Source: a virus. From it: 31,507 nucleotides of DNA. Location of the stretch: positions 1-31,507 of IMG/VR virus record IMGVR_UViG_3300020401_000057. One strand, written 5' to 3'. The notes beneath the pieces are model-generated. The model had not been told where the DNA came from. It saw only the letters and a list, made by a program, of their open reading frames with translations, and made no database searches. Made by a program: the position numbers and the translations under genes. Positions 23,456-31,507 of this stretch are shown one piece after another (positions within the stretch are counted from its first letter, which is position 1; each line of letters begins with the position of its first letter).

Positions 23456-26400
23456 TGAGTGCTAGATATACAGGCTTTTGGGATCCAAAGAGAAACTATA
23501 TAGTAGACGATATTGTTACTTATTATAGTACAACTGGATATAACACAACTACATACTATAAATGCATATCTCCTGTTAGTTCTGTAAGAAACAATCTGGG
23601 ATACACTGGATGTCCTCTTGCGGATTTTCAGCAACCCGTTGTTTCAGGAGGTTTAACTCCTTATGTTATTGATCCCGCAGAATGGAATCCAACTAAAGGT
23701 CACAAACTAATAGAAATCTCTGCAGAATTAATGTCTGATACATCAGATTGGACGTCATATCAATATTATCATGGCACTTTTTGGCAAGGACCAAATGGTG
23801 ACCCAGCAACACTATCGTTACAAGGTCATTTGTGGGAAGTAACGACTGTCTCAGCTAATACAGCAAACATAGAGAATGCGCCCGTAGCGTCTCAAAATTT
23901 TAGCGCAACATCAAGAACAACTGCCACGGGTGGATTGTACAATTCTCCTGGATTAGAAGAGATTCCGTTTGATAATATAGCAGACTCAGAAGAGGGCGGA
24001 GAACTTGAGGCGGATAATTACTATATATCTTCAGTGCAAAATTACAAAGGATATTGGAATAAAGCTGGGGATTATAAAAAATTTGATATTGTTAGACACA
24101 GAGAAAGTAATGCTTTTTACTACGCTAAGAAAGATATAAATAATTTTATAAATTCTGCGTGGGAGGATTATGGGAGCGATATTCGGACTTTTATTTCGCT
24201 CGATATGTTTCCGCCTGATATTCCGCTGGTAGAAAATCATGTTGGTACTGTAGTTTGTAGAGACCCTACAGGTTTTATTTACGATAATCAGGGGAATGTT
24301 TTGAATAATCGTATGATTGAAGGTCAAACTGTTAGGATAGATTTGGGTGGAAATGTAATTCTTGGAACTTATTCTATAGCAAGGGTGACGAACGACGTAA
24401 TGCTTTTGGCGAGTTATTGTGCTAGTGGGCAAGACTATCACCAGGTGACAGAAGAAGATTTTTTACCGAATTTTTCCTCAAGAGGTATGGATTTTAAAGT
24501 ATTAACCTTAGATGAAAGCGCTGGAGATCCATTTTTAGACAATGATTATCAAAACGATTGGACTAAGGATCATTTTATATTTGATCCAGACTACGGATCT
24601 TCTGTTGAGTTTAAGTCGGATCTTGTTGCTTACGAATATGGAGACGGTTATAATTCTTATAGACCTAAAGGCCCTAATGGTTTGAATGCTACTTTTAAAT
24701 TAAAATTTTCTAATAGAACAAACCGCGAAGCAAACGCTATACTTCACTTTATTGAAAACCATTTAGGTCAACACGAACCAGGTCCAGAAAAAAAATTCCA
24801 ATTAGACTATGATCAAGGTATTGATGGTTTTTATATGGATGGATTAAGTTTATTTTTTCCATATTTAAATACAGAAAATTTAACACGAAAATTTTATTGT
24901 TTTGAATTTGATCATGAAATTGAAACAGAAGACACACATACTGTAAACTTATCTATATTTAATAATAATGCTAGTATTTTAAATAGAAATGATTATATGT
25001 ATCTTAATAGACCTGATATATATGACGAAGATAGAATTTACAGAAAAAATGATGTTGTATATGTAGAAGAAAATGATGCATACTATTATCATATAGGTGA
25101 AGTGACGAGTCACGGAGACCCGCCGATTGTAGAAGATGCAGATGGTAATGTAACTTCAATCAATCATAATATATGGTCAAGAGAATTCCATTGGTTTGCG
25201 TCTACCCCGTTTAATGTAAGCCATAAGCCAAGTATTGTTGAAATGGGCGGAAAAAATTCGGCATATACTCAATATTTTCCTGGCAATAAAGCAAATATAA
25301 ATCTTTTAGAGTTTCAATTAACATTTTCAAATAGACACGCCGAAGAAGCGTACGCTATACTGCATTTTCTAGAATCACACCTAGGCTATAGATCGTTTTT
25401 ATATACTCCTCCAGCTCCATATAACAGAAAAAGGAGGTTCATATGCACGGAGTGGACTCACACTTACGAATTTCAAAATAGTCATACTATCACAGCCAAG
25501 TTTCAGCAATTTGCGTTGGGACAAAATACACCGTTAGATGACGATGAAATAGATTCTGTAAGATTAGAAAAAACTGCTCCTCAGGGGGCTAAGTTGGTTG
25601 CTAATCACGAAATTAATTTAGAGTCAAGCTATTTGCCCGCAAGTGGTAATAAATTTTTTGTAAGAAATATTGTTGAAATAGAAAATATTGGAGAAAAAGA
25701 AGCTGAAAATATTACCGTAGCAATTACTGAAGACCCCAATTCAAATTTTGCTATAAGTAAATTAGGGACATATGCTGACATTACTGGTAAGGAGATGTTA
25801 TCTTCACCAGAAGGTCACAATAACGGTGAGTCTGGAGTGTTTTTATATAGAGAGTCTGGCGTAATAAAAGCGCAGGATAATCTTGGTAGGAAATCAACGG
25901 TTGGTTCTGGAATTTTAAGCGATCGAGAAACAGGTGGGGAGGAGCATATCAGCTGGAATTTTATAACTGAGCAAAATACGTTAGAAGTCGGTAATAAGAT
26001 TTTTGTGGAAGTTGTTACTGAGGTTGATGATGCCCAAAAGAATGAAATTTATGACGCAAAATTAAAATTTCAATATAATTCAAAAGACGAAAGTGAGACT
26101 TTAGAGTCTACAATAAATATTAACGCAAGAATAGCTTACGAAGCTTCTAAAGAACACACCATTAATGTTGACGTGGAAGGTAGCGATCTTGCGGACTCGT
26201 ATAAAAAAGACTACTCTGTAGATGTTTATTCTGAAATAAATACTGTTGATCCCGCAGATCAGTTTCTTAACTTTAAGGCTAGCGCAATGGTGTCTGGAGG
26301 GTATTTAGCGGAACCCAAAAGCATAGAAGAGTTTAACGACATGGTTTTGTCAAATGGAGTTTCAGGCCTTATATTGTTAGGAATTAAATATGATTCTTCT

Positions 26401-27441
26401 AGTAGTCCAGCCTGGACATATGTTACTAGCGGAGAAAATGCTACATCTTTTATGTCTAGCTTAGGGACGCTAATAAGCTCAGGAAACGTAAGTTATGATA
26501 ATAATATCACTAACGATTTAAGTGACGGAAACATGGTTGCATTTAAAACAAAAGGTAATCCTAGAGAAATTGAAAGCATCGAATCTATTAGCAATGAAAA
26601 CGCTTCATTAATTGATGCAATTATGATTGAAAATTTAAGATTTAATTCTTTGCATAATATTAATTTAAAAGACCTACTAATTCAGCAAGTCAATGCTGAT
26701 GGTAAAACGCTATCAAATATTAAAAACATTAACTTTAATATTTCTGGAGTGATATCTTCTAAGAGCGCTGATATTCCGGCAATAAAAAGCGGTAATGGTT
26801 ATATAAAAGGACAAATTGTTACAATTACAATGGCTGATGATTGCCTTGTTGTTGGTAAAGGTGGTAAGGGAGGTAACGGAATGTTTTCAGAAGGTAAGAT
26901 AGATGAAAATGATGGAAGTAAAACTTCAATTCCTTACATAACTCCCCCAGGTTCTGGCGAAGATGGGGGTGTTGCATTAGAAATAAATGAAACAAACACC
27001 TTAGTCCAATTCAACGTAACACTACCTTCAAGCGGTGGCGGTATATTTGGAGGAGGCGGTGGCGGTGCAGGCGGAAATGTAAATCAACCCCCGACTTTTG
27101 AGTGGCCAGTGTCTCTTTCTTCTAATATAGACTTTGGAGGCGGCGGGGGCGGTGGCGCAGGAATGGGAGAGCCTGGAAATATACTGGCTCGCGCAGGAAA
27201 AATAAACTCTGCTGGTAGTGGCGGAGAGCATAAGACGCACTCTCAAATGTATACGATGAATAATGGTGGAAATGGTGGAGAATTAGGGTCTGATGGAAGT
27301 TCGAATACGGCTGGTCAAATGTTTGAAGTTAGTGGTGGAAGCGCCGGCTCAGGTATATTATGTTATAACAGCACTAATTTAACAGTAACCAACAATAATG
27401 CTGCAAATTTAAAGGGTAGCCCTGACATAGAAAGATTATAA
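23455..27441 (+). CDS. Tail-tip protein: duplicated gpM-type domains fused to a glycine-rich adhesin, 1328 aa
   Basis: The start codon uses the last base of the upstream stop. Residues 4-82, 196-238 and 519-578 are W/Y-D-V surface modules (GFWDPKRNYIVDDIVTYY, GYWNKAGDYKKFDIVRH, YDEDRIYRKNDVVYVEE). Two copies of a phage minor tail protein (lambda gpM-like) domain lie at about 377-505 and 583-690. The first has YEYGDGYNSYRPKGPNGLNA and ILHFIENHLG. The second has ILHFLESHLGYRSFLYTPP, ICTEWTHTYEF and TITAKFQQF. From about 719 an Ig-like stretch (NIVEIENIGEKEAENITV) and a non-repetitive part follow. Residues about 1105-1300 are a glycine-rich adhesin: SGNGYIKGQIVTITM, VGKGGKGGNG, GIFGGGGGGAGGN and GGNGGELGSDG. 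This composition resembles the tip domain of T4-type Gp38 adhesins. The protein would place a receptor-binding domain on a tail-tip ring. gpM similarity is strong; adhesin function is inferred. Confidence 0.8.
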   Translation: MSARYTGFWDPKRNYIVDDIVTYYSTTGYNTTTYYKCISPVSSVRNNLGYTGCPLADFQQPVVSGGLTPYVIDPAEWNPTKGHKLIEISAELMSDTSDWTSYQYYHGTFWQGPNGDPATLSLQGHLWEVTTVSANTANIENAPVASQNFSATSRTTATGGLYNSPGLEEIPFDNIADSEEGGELEADNYYISSVQNYKGYWNKAGDYKKFDIVRHRESNAFYYAKKDINNFINSAWEDYGSDIRTFISLDMFPPDIPLVENHVGTVVCRDPTGFIYDNQGNVLNNRMIEGQTVRIDLGGNVILGTYSIARVTNDVMLLASYCASGQDYHQVTEEDFLPNFSSRGMDFKVLTLDESAGDPFLDNDYQNDWTKDHFIFDPDYGSSVEFKSDLVAYEYGDGYNSYRPKGPNGLNATFKLKFSNRTNREANAILHFIENHLGQHEPGPEKKFQLDYDQGIDGFYMDGLSLFFPYLNTENLTRKFYCFEFDHEIETEDTHTVNLSIFNNNASILNRNDYMYLNRPDIYDEDRIYRKNDVVYVEENDAYYYHIGEVTSHGDPPIVEDADGNVTSINHNIWSREFHWFASTPFNVSHKPSIVEMGGKNSAYTQYFPGNKANINLLEFQLTFSNRHAEEAYAILHFLESHLGYRSFLYTPPAPYNRKRRFICTEWTHTYEFQNSHTITAKFQQFALGQNTPLDDDEIDSVRLEKTAPQGAKLVANHEINLESSYLPASGNKFFVRNIVEIENIGEKEAENITVAITEDPNSNFAISKLGTYADITGKEMLSSPEGHNNGESGVFLYRESGVIKAQDNLGRKSTVGSGILSDRETGGEEHISWNFITEQNTLEVGNKIFVEVVTEVDDAQKNEIYDAKLKFQYNSKDESETLESTININARIAYEASKEHTINVDVEGSDLADSYKKDYSVDVYSEINTVDPADQFLNFKASAMVSGGYLAEPKSIEEFNDMVLSNGVSGLILLGIKYDSSSSPAWTYVTSGENATSFMSSLGTLISSGNVSYDNNITNDLSDGNMVAFKTKGNPREIESIESISNENASLIDAIMIENLRFNSLHNINLKDLLIQQVNADGKTLSNIKNINFNISGVISSKSADIPAIKSGNGYIKGQIVTITMADDCLVVGKGGKGGNGMFSEGKIDENDGSKTSIPYITPPGSGEDGGVALEINETNTLVQFNVTLPSSGGGIFGGGGGGAGGNVNQPPTFEWPVSLSSNIDFGGGGGGGAGMGEPGNILARAGKINSAGSGGEHKTHSQMYTMNNGGNGGELGSDGSSNTAGQMFEVSGGSAGSGILCYNSTNLTVTNNNAANLKGSPDIERL

Positions 27442-27442
27442 A

Positions 27443-28480
27443 ATGGAACCAGATAGTTCAAAGAAAAATATAACAAAAGAAGTTTTTAAGTTAGAATCTG
27501 ATGCTATTGTTGAGATGTATGAAATAGACTTTTCTCACTTACAAAATGACTTTTCTTTTCTAAGTAAAAAACACAAAGTAGACTTAGGTTCTGAACCTGT
27601 ATATAGATTTTGTCCCGCAGCAAACACAACACAACCAATAAGATGGCAAGGTAAAAGCTACCAACCACTACCTATATTTACATCTGATTTTGAGATGCCT
27701 TCAGACGGCAGGCTACCAAGACCAAAACTATCCATAGCAAATCCATCTGGTTTGTTATCAACAATAGTTTTAATGAATCATGATTTTCATGGGTGCAAGG
27801 TAACAAGAAGAAGAACATTTGTAAAATTTTTAGATGACGAAAACTTCAGGCCAAGAGATTCCAACGCACCACCTAAAAACCCAAGTGGGCAAGCTGATCC
27901 TAACGCTCATTTGCCAGACGATATATTTTATATAAATAGAAAAATTGCTGAAACCAAAGAAAGTATAGAATTTGAGTTAACGTCCATGCTTGAAATGGAG
28001 GGGGTTATATTTCCTGCAAGAGAGATGCTTGCAGATCACTGTTCTTTTAGGTACAGAGGTGCAGGTTGTGGATATACTGGCGCACCCTGCTGTACAGAAA
28101 CAGGGTCTTCGTTTGCCAAATACGGAGTAACAAAGTTTACCAACCCAAACACGCAACAGCTTATATCTGTAATAAATTGGCAAAATAACTCTCAACATTT
28201 TTTGGAGTCAATAAAGTGGGATGTAGATAAAGCTTATCAAAAAGGTAATATAGTAAATCATCCTGGATTTAAAGAGCCCTATGTTCCGGCAATATTTGTA
28301 TGTATAAAAACGCACGAAGACCCATCTCCTAATCCATATAGCGCAAAAGATTTTTGGATAAAAGATAGTTGCGAAAAGACGCTTGGAGCATGTTTAAAAA
28401 GATGGGGAGGAAATTTAGCTAATGGAGAACCTGTTCCATTTGGTGGGTTTCCAGAAACCGCAGGTTTTAAACATCAATAA
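27443..28480 (+). CDS. Minor tail protein L, cysteine-cluster tail-tip protein, 345 aa
   Basis: Order and motifs match lambda gpL, which sits in the tail tip and binds an iron-sulphur cluster. The body ends in HCSFRYRGAGCGYTGAPCC (C200, C209, C216, C217), followed later by CEKTLGACLKRWGG (C310, C317). The pairs C200-x8-C209 and C310-x6-C317 are the likely cluster ligands by analogy with gpL. Between them, at about 254-309, lies an extra W-Y-GN-V-W module (IKWDVDKAYQKGNIVNH, FVCIKTHEDPSP, FWIKD). At 345 residues it is longer than lambda gpL (about 230), largely because of this insertion. It follows the gpM-like gene by one base and precedes the gpK-like gene by one base. Assignment is firm; metal binding is inferred from cysteines. 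Confidence 0.9.
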   Translation: MEPDSSKKNITKEVFKLESDAIVEMYEIDFSHLQNDFSFLSKKHKVDLGSEPVYRFCPAANTTQPIRWQGKSYQPLPIFTSDFEMPSDGRLPRPKLSIANPSGLLSTIVLMNHDFHGCKVTRRRTFVKFLDDENFRPRDSNAPPKNPSGQADPNAHLPDDIFYINRKIAETKESIEFELTSMLEMEGVIFPAREMLADHCSFRYRGAGCGYTGAPCCTETGSSFAKYGVTKFTNPNTQQLISVINWQNNSQHFLESIKWDVDKAYQKGNIVNHPGFKEPYVPAIFVCIKTHEDPSPNPYSAKDFWIKDSCEKTLGACLKRWGGNLANGEPVPFGGFPETAGFKHQ

Positions 28481-28481
28481 T

Positions 28482-28826
28482 ATGCCACAAATAGATGAAG
28501 AGATTTTAAATAAAATAAAACAAGCTGCAGAAAATAAAAAACAAGAAATAGCTGGTGTTATATTTAATTTTAATGGTTTGAATTTTTATCAAATGCCCAA
28601 CAAATCTGGTGATAAATCTGCATCTTTTAGGATAGACGAAAAAATTATATTACTTAAAGATAAAATACATTGTTTTGTTCATTCTCATCCAGAATCTGAT
28701 GCAATGCCTTCTGAGTCAGATAAAAGATTATACAACAATCATAAAATACCACTTTTAATATATAGCTGTATTTATGATAATTTTTTATATTTTGATGGTG
28801 AAAAGTGTAAGCCTATTAAGGTATAA
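28482..28826 (+). CDS. gpK-like JAMM/MPN metalloprotease, 114 aa
   Basis: I choose the ATG at 28482 (MPQIDEEILNKIKQ), one base after the gpL stop; an in-frame ATG at 28422 lies inside gpL. The sequence carries the full JAMM signature: E22 in EIAGVIF, then H67-S-H69-P70 and S77-x2-D80 in VHSHPESDAMPSESDK. Phage JAMM proteins in this position correspond to the N-terminal half of lambda gpK. They are thought to process or help assemble the tail tip, with Zn2+ held by the two histidines and the aspartate. Lambda gpK (about 200 residues) also has an NlpC/P60 peptidoglycan hydrolase half, which is entirely absent here. The gene is very AT-rich. It lies between gpL and the gpI-gpJ fusion, as in lambda. 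Confidence 0.88.
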   Translation: MPQIDEEILNKIKQAAENKKQEIAGVIFNFNGLNFYQMPNKSGDKSASFRIDEKIILLKDKIHCFVHSHPESDAMPSESDKRLYNNHKIPLLIYSCIYDNFLYFDGEKCKPIKV

Positions 28827-28828
28827 GG

Positions 28829-31507
28829 ATGAAAAATATTTATTTACATGGCGTTTTTGAGCAACGGCTCGGGAGTAAGTGGAGGCTTAACGTATCATCT
28901 CCTGCGGAAGCCGTAAACGCTATAGACTCTAATACTAATGGCAAACTGACATCTACTATGTCAGAAATAATACAAAACGGGGATGATTTTGCTATAGCGT
29001 CTATAGGAGATAAGCAATTAAATAGAATTGAGTCCTTTTTAGCAAACGATGAATTTGATGAAAATATTTTAAATGATATTTTTTGCAATGAGAAGGATTT
29101 TTATTGTTTGTCTAAAGATTCTGATATACATATTATACCTGTCATAGAAGGTGAGGCTATTATTGGCGGACTAATGGCTATGGTTGGTAAAGCCGCTGGG
29201 GCACTTAAGGGTGTTATGGGCAAGATGAGCCTAAGTAAAACAGCATTTAATATTTTGGCGCCAATGGCTGTATCTGCGATAGCAAATGCGCTATTTCCTT
29301 CCCCAAAAGTTACAGACAAAACAAGACAAACTAAGTCGTACTTATTTGATGACAGGCCAAACACAACAAGGCAGGGCGCTCCGGTTCCGATAGGCTATGG
29401 AATGCTGAAAATTGGATCTAATACAATCTCATACAATAGGACCAATAAAGATAAAACTGGAGCCTCTAAGAATGGACCGATCGAAACATTTACAACATAC
29501 AACGTTTATGACGTTTTATCTGAAGGCCCAATTGAGGGCTTATGCGACTTTGCTGGAAATCTAGCTGGACCAGCAAATGATGGTAATATCAACCGAGCGA
29601 GCACTTTTAACGACAATGATGCACTAAAGTCAATGTTCTTGAATGATATGGTGATTATGAATCATCCATCAAATAGTTTAAACTTTTTGGTTAATGAAGA
29701 CGATATTCAACCACAAGGAACGCTGGGGTTCTTGGATACAACTTTAGAATCTAGAGGTAGTTTTTTTATTGCTGGAGAATCAGAAAACGCTTCTTCTTCT
29801 GAGCTTCCTGGCCCCAGCAATGGATCAAAGGCTCCTCCTGCGATATTAACTGGTTTGCCAGAACCATTTCTTGATGCTCAAAACAACGGAGCTAAGGTTT
29901 TTTCATATCCAATCACAAGGCCTTATACCCAGTTACTAAAAATTACATTAAGCCCTCAAGCTATGTTTCATAATTGGACAGATCAAAGAACTAGGCGTGG
30001 ATTTTTGGGTATTGGAGCTAGGTCAAAAGTAGTTACTGGAACATCTGGCCAAACAATAGAAGCGTTAGTAACTCTAAGAGACGGTGCGGCTAGAATTCCG
30101 GTTATATACCCTAAAGAAAGAGGCGGTTTTGGTGGTGGAGAAGGGGGTACCACCTGGACGACAACAACTGACGGCCAAAGATCTGTAACCAATCACTTGG
30201 GCCCTACTGACAGCATGTCGGATCCTAGGCCGTGGTCTGCAGCGGATTTTAATGGAATGTTTGCTAGAGCAATGTTTTATTCTAATACAGAAGTATTTGC
30301 GGAATGTAATAGTATTTTTAATTTAATTAATAAATTAATATCAACCTACAATTCTACAGAAGTAATAGCCAGTACAGATCATTTTGGCACAGAATCAAAT
30401 TTAACTTTTATACAAGCCGTGGATGATATATATGGTGATGATGCATACGAGGATCAAAGGAATAGTATAGGGGAGGTGTTAGTTGATCTAATATCCGTAA
30501 TCAGAGCAGGTGGCTCTGCACAAGAAATGTCTTACAGATATTATCACCAGATCATGCCACTAATTAAAAAAGAAATTCAAAAAAAATATGGCACTTCAAA
30601 TCGCCCAGGATTTAAGGTGCTAGGCGCAGATGGGATTATATATAACTGTGGAGAAAAAGAGCATTCTATACTTACTGTCGCAGGATTATGTACTAGTCCA
30701 GCAGGCCTAGATTTACATGTTGCCCTACCATACTTTGGTCCAAGCGAGAGCTTGGTGATGACAATGGTTAGGACAACATTAGAGTATACAGACCCAAAAG
30801 ATTTAAGAGAAAAAAACAATAAAATGAGATTAAGCTCTATAACTTCAGCAGACGGATTGATGGGTAGAACTGTAAAGTATTCTCACCCTGGGGTGTCTTG
30901 TATTAAAATACCTTTTGACGCAGTTAATTTTCCACAGCTTCCCGAGCGAAATTTTTTAGCCAAACTTAAAAGGGTTGCTGTTCCAGAAAATTATAATCCT
31001 GTAACTAGAAAATATCATGGAGCTTGGAATGGGTTATTTCATGGCCAGACCGAATCTAATTTAGATTATGGAGGGATAAAAGAGAAAGACTTAAAGTGGA
31101 CTGACAACCCCGCTTGGATCTTGGCCGATATACTTTTGAATAGAAGATATGGGGTGGGTTCTTTTGGTTTTACTATGGCTGATATTGATATATGGAAACT
31201 ATACGCTGCTGCAAAATTTTGTGATGAACTGGTAGAAACTGGGTTTCCTTTAGAAAACCCAAAAAGAAGATTTGAAAGCACGGTATCCAATCAAACAAAG
31301 AAACAATTTTTATCTACCGAGCCAGAGCAAAATTCCTTTACAGTCAAAATTGAGTATAACCATTTACAGGCGTCAGAAAGGCCTGCTGCTTTTTCCGCAG
31401 AATTTAATTTGGCACACAAAGATACAAAATATTCTGCTGGTAGAAAGGTAGCGTTTTTTATGGATGATGGCTCTATAGAAGAAAGAACCGTGACTAACGC
31501 TAATATG
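28829..31507 (+). CDS. gpI-gpJ fusion: tail-tip host-specificity protein (C-terminus beyond window)
   Basis: Open from the ATG at 28829 to the right edge (893 codons). Residues 1-190 match lambda gpI: KNIYLHGVFEQRLGSKWRLN with SPAEAVNAI at the start, a hydrophobic glycine-rich stretch GGLMAMVGKAAGALKGVMG near 112-130, and FDDRPNTTRQGAPVPIGYG at about 173-190, a gpI C-terminal signature. The chain continues without stop into a gpJ-type central tail-tip protein, with YDVLSEGPIEGL at about 226 and NPAWILADILLNRRYGVG at about 760. gpJ forms the tail tip, recognises the host receptor and opens during DNA ejection. In lambda, I and J are separate genes. The receptor-binding C-terminus of gpJ is not in the window. 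The ATG is 2 bases after the gpK stop. Confidence 0.92.
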   Translation, partial: MKNIYLHGVFEQRLGSKWRLNVSSPAEAVNAIDSNTNGKLTSTMSEIIQNGDDFAIASIGDKQLNRIESFLANDEFDENILNDIFCNEKDFYCLSKDSDIHIIPVIEGEAIIGGLMAMVGKAAGALKGVMGKMSLSKTAFNILAPMAVSAIANALFPSPKVTDKTRQTKSYLFDDRPNTTRQGAPVPIGYGMLKIGSNTISYNRTNKDKTGASKNGPIETFTTYNVYDVLSEGPIEGLCDFAGNLAGPANDGNINRASTFNDNDALKSMFLNDMVIMNHPSNSLNFLVNEDDIQPQGTLGFLDTTLESRGSFFIAGESENASSSELPGPSNGSKAPPAILTGLPEPFLDAQNNGAKVFSYPITRPYTQLLKITLSPQAMFHNWTDQRTRRGFLGIGARSKVVTGTSGQTIEALVTLRDGAARIPVIYPKERGGFGGGEGGTTWTTTTDGQRSVTNHLGPTDSMSDPRPWSAADFNGMFARAMFYSNTEVFAECNSIFNLINKLISTYNSTEVIASTDHFGTESNLTFIQAVDDIYGDDAYEDQRNSIGEVLVDLISVIRAGGSAQEMSYRYYHQIMPLIKKEIQKKYGTSNRPGFKVLGADGIIYNCGEKEHSILTVAGLCTSPAGLDLHVALPYFGPSESLVMTMVRTTLEYTDPKDLREKNNKMRLSSITSADGLMGRTVKYSHPGVSCIKIPFDAVNFPQLPERNFLAKLKRVAVPENYNPVTRKYHGAWNGLFHGQTESNLDYGGIKEKDLKWTDNPAWILADILLNRRYGVGSFGFTMADIDIWKLYAAAKFCDELVETGFPLENPKRRFESTVSNQTKKQFLSTEPEQNSFTVKIEYNHLQASERPAAFSAEFNLAHKDTKYSAGRKVAFFMDDGSIEERTVTNANM

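Noticed and set aside
27040-27190. Low-complexity GGN repeats as a microsatellite or CRISPR-like array
   Set aside because: They encode the glycine-rich adhesin in frame, are irregular in length and have no spacer structure.
28422-28481. Upstream in-frame ATG extending the JAMM protein by 20 residues
   Set aside because: It lies inside the gpL gene, and the ATG at 28482, one base after the gpL stop, matches the spacing used by the other genes.
1-31507. tRNA genes, integrase or attachment sites, insertion sequences
   Set aside because: Gaps between genes are at most 76 bases and none shows a cloverleaf, transposase or inverted terminal repeat.

Overview
This window looks like the tail-morphogenesis region of a tailed dsDNA phage (or prophage) with a long, non-contractile, lambda-like tail. 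The DNA is AT-rich, roughly 35-40 % G+C by eye. Genes are packed with 1-4 base overlaps or gaps of a few bases. Nearly every gene I can name is a virion structural or assembly gene. I see no sheath, lysogeny, replication, tRNA or CRISPR feature. Host and exact phage group cannot be read from the sequence. The domain repertoire (tape measure with GFIPNYA-type motifs, VGIGT-repeat fibres, many small W/Y/GD carbohydrate-binding-like modules) resembles marine phages as I remember them; that is recollection, not a search result.

Layout. (1) 1-6798, minus strand: two tandem giant tail-fibre genes, the left one running off the window edge. (2) 6875-8110, plus strand: a lone tail-tube-like gene closed by a bidirectional terminator (8111-8136). 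(3) 8158-11951, minus strand: four genes read from neck towards tube, namely a small connector-like protein, a second neck/completion protein, a 342-aa virion protein and the 559-aa probable major tail tube protein. (4) 12005-31507, plus strand: one long tail operon in the lambda order. It begins with three small assembly-type proteins in the chaperone position, then the 2444-aa tape measure, two tube/ring-like proteins, a duplicated gpM-type protein fused to a glycine-rich adhesin, gpL, a gpK reduced to its JAMM domain, and a gpI-gpJ fusion cut by the right edge.

How it fits together. The two halves of the tail programme diverge from a 53-base gap at 11952-12004. The minus half supplies neck and tube. 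The plus half supplies the length ruler, the tip rings and the receptor-binding tip. Fibres for host attachment form a separate minus-strand unit with a good sigma70-like promoter at 6823-6851. One small surface module recurs in the tube, a neck-side protein, a fibre, the gpM-like protein and gpL. Two further points of interest are a nuclease-like block buried in the tape measure and a gpM-adhesin fusion at the tail tip.
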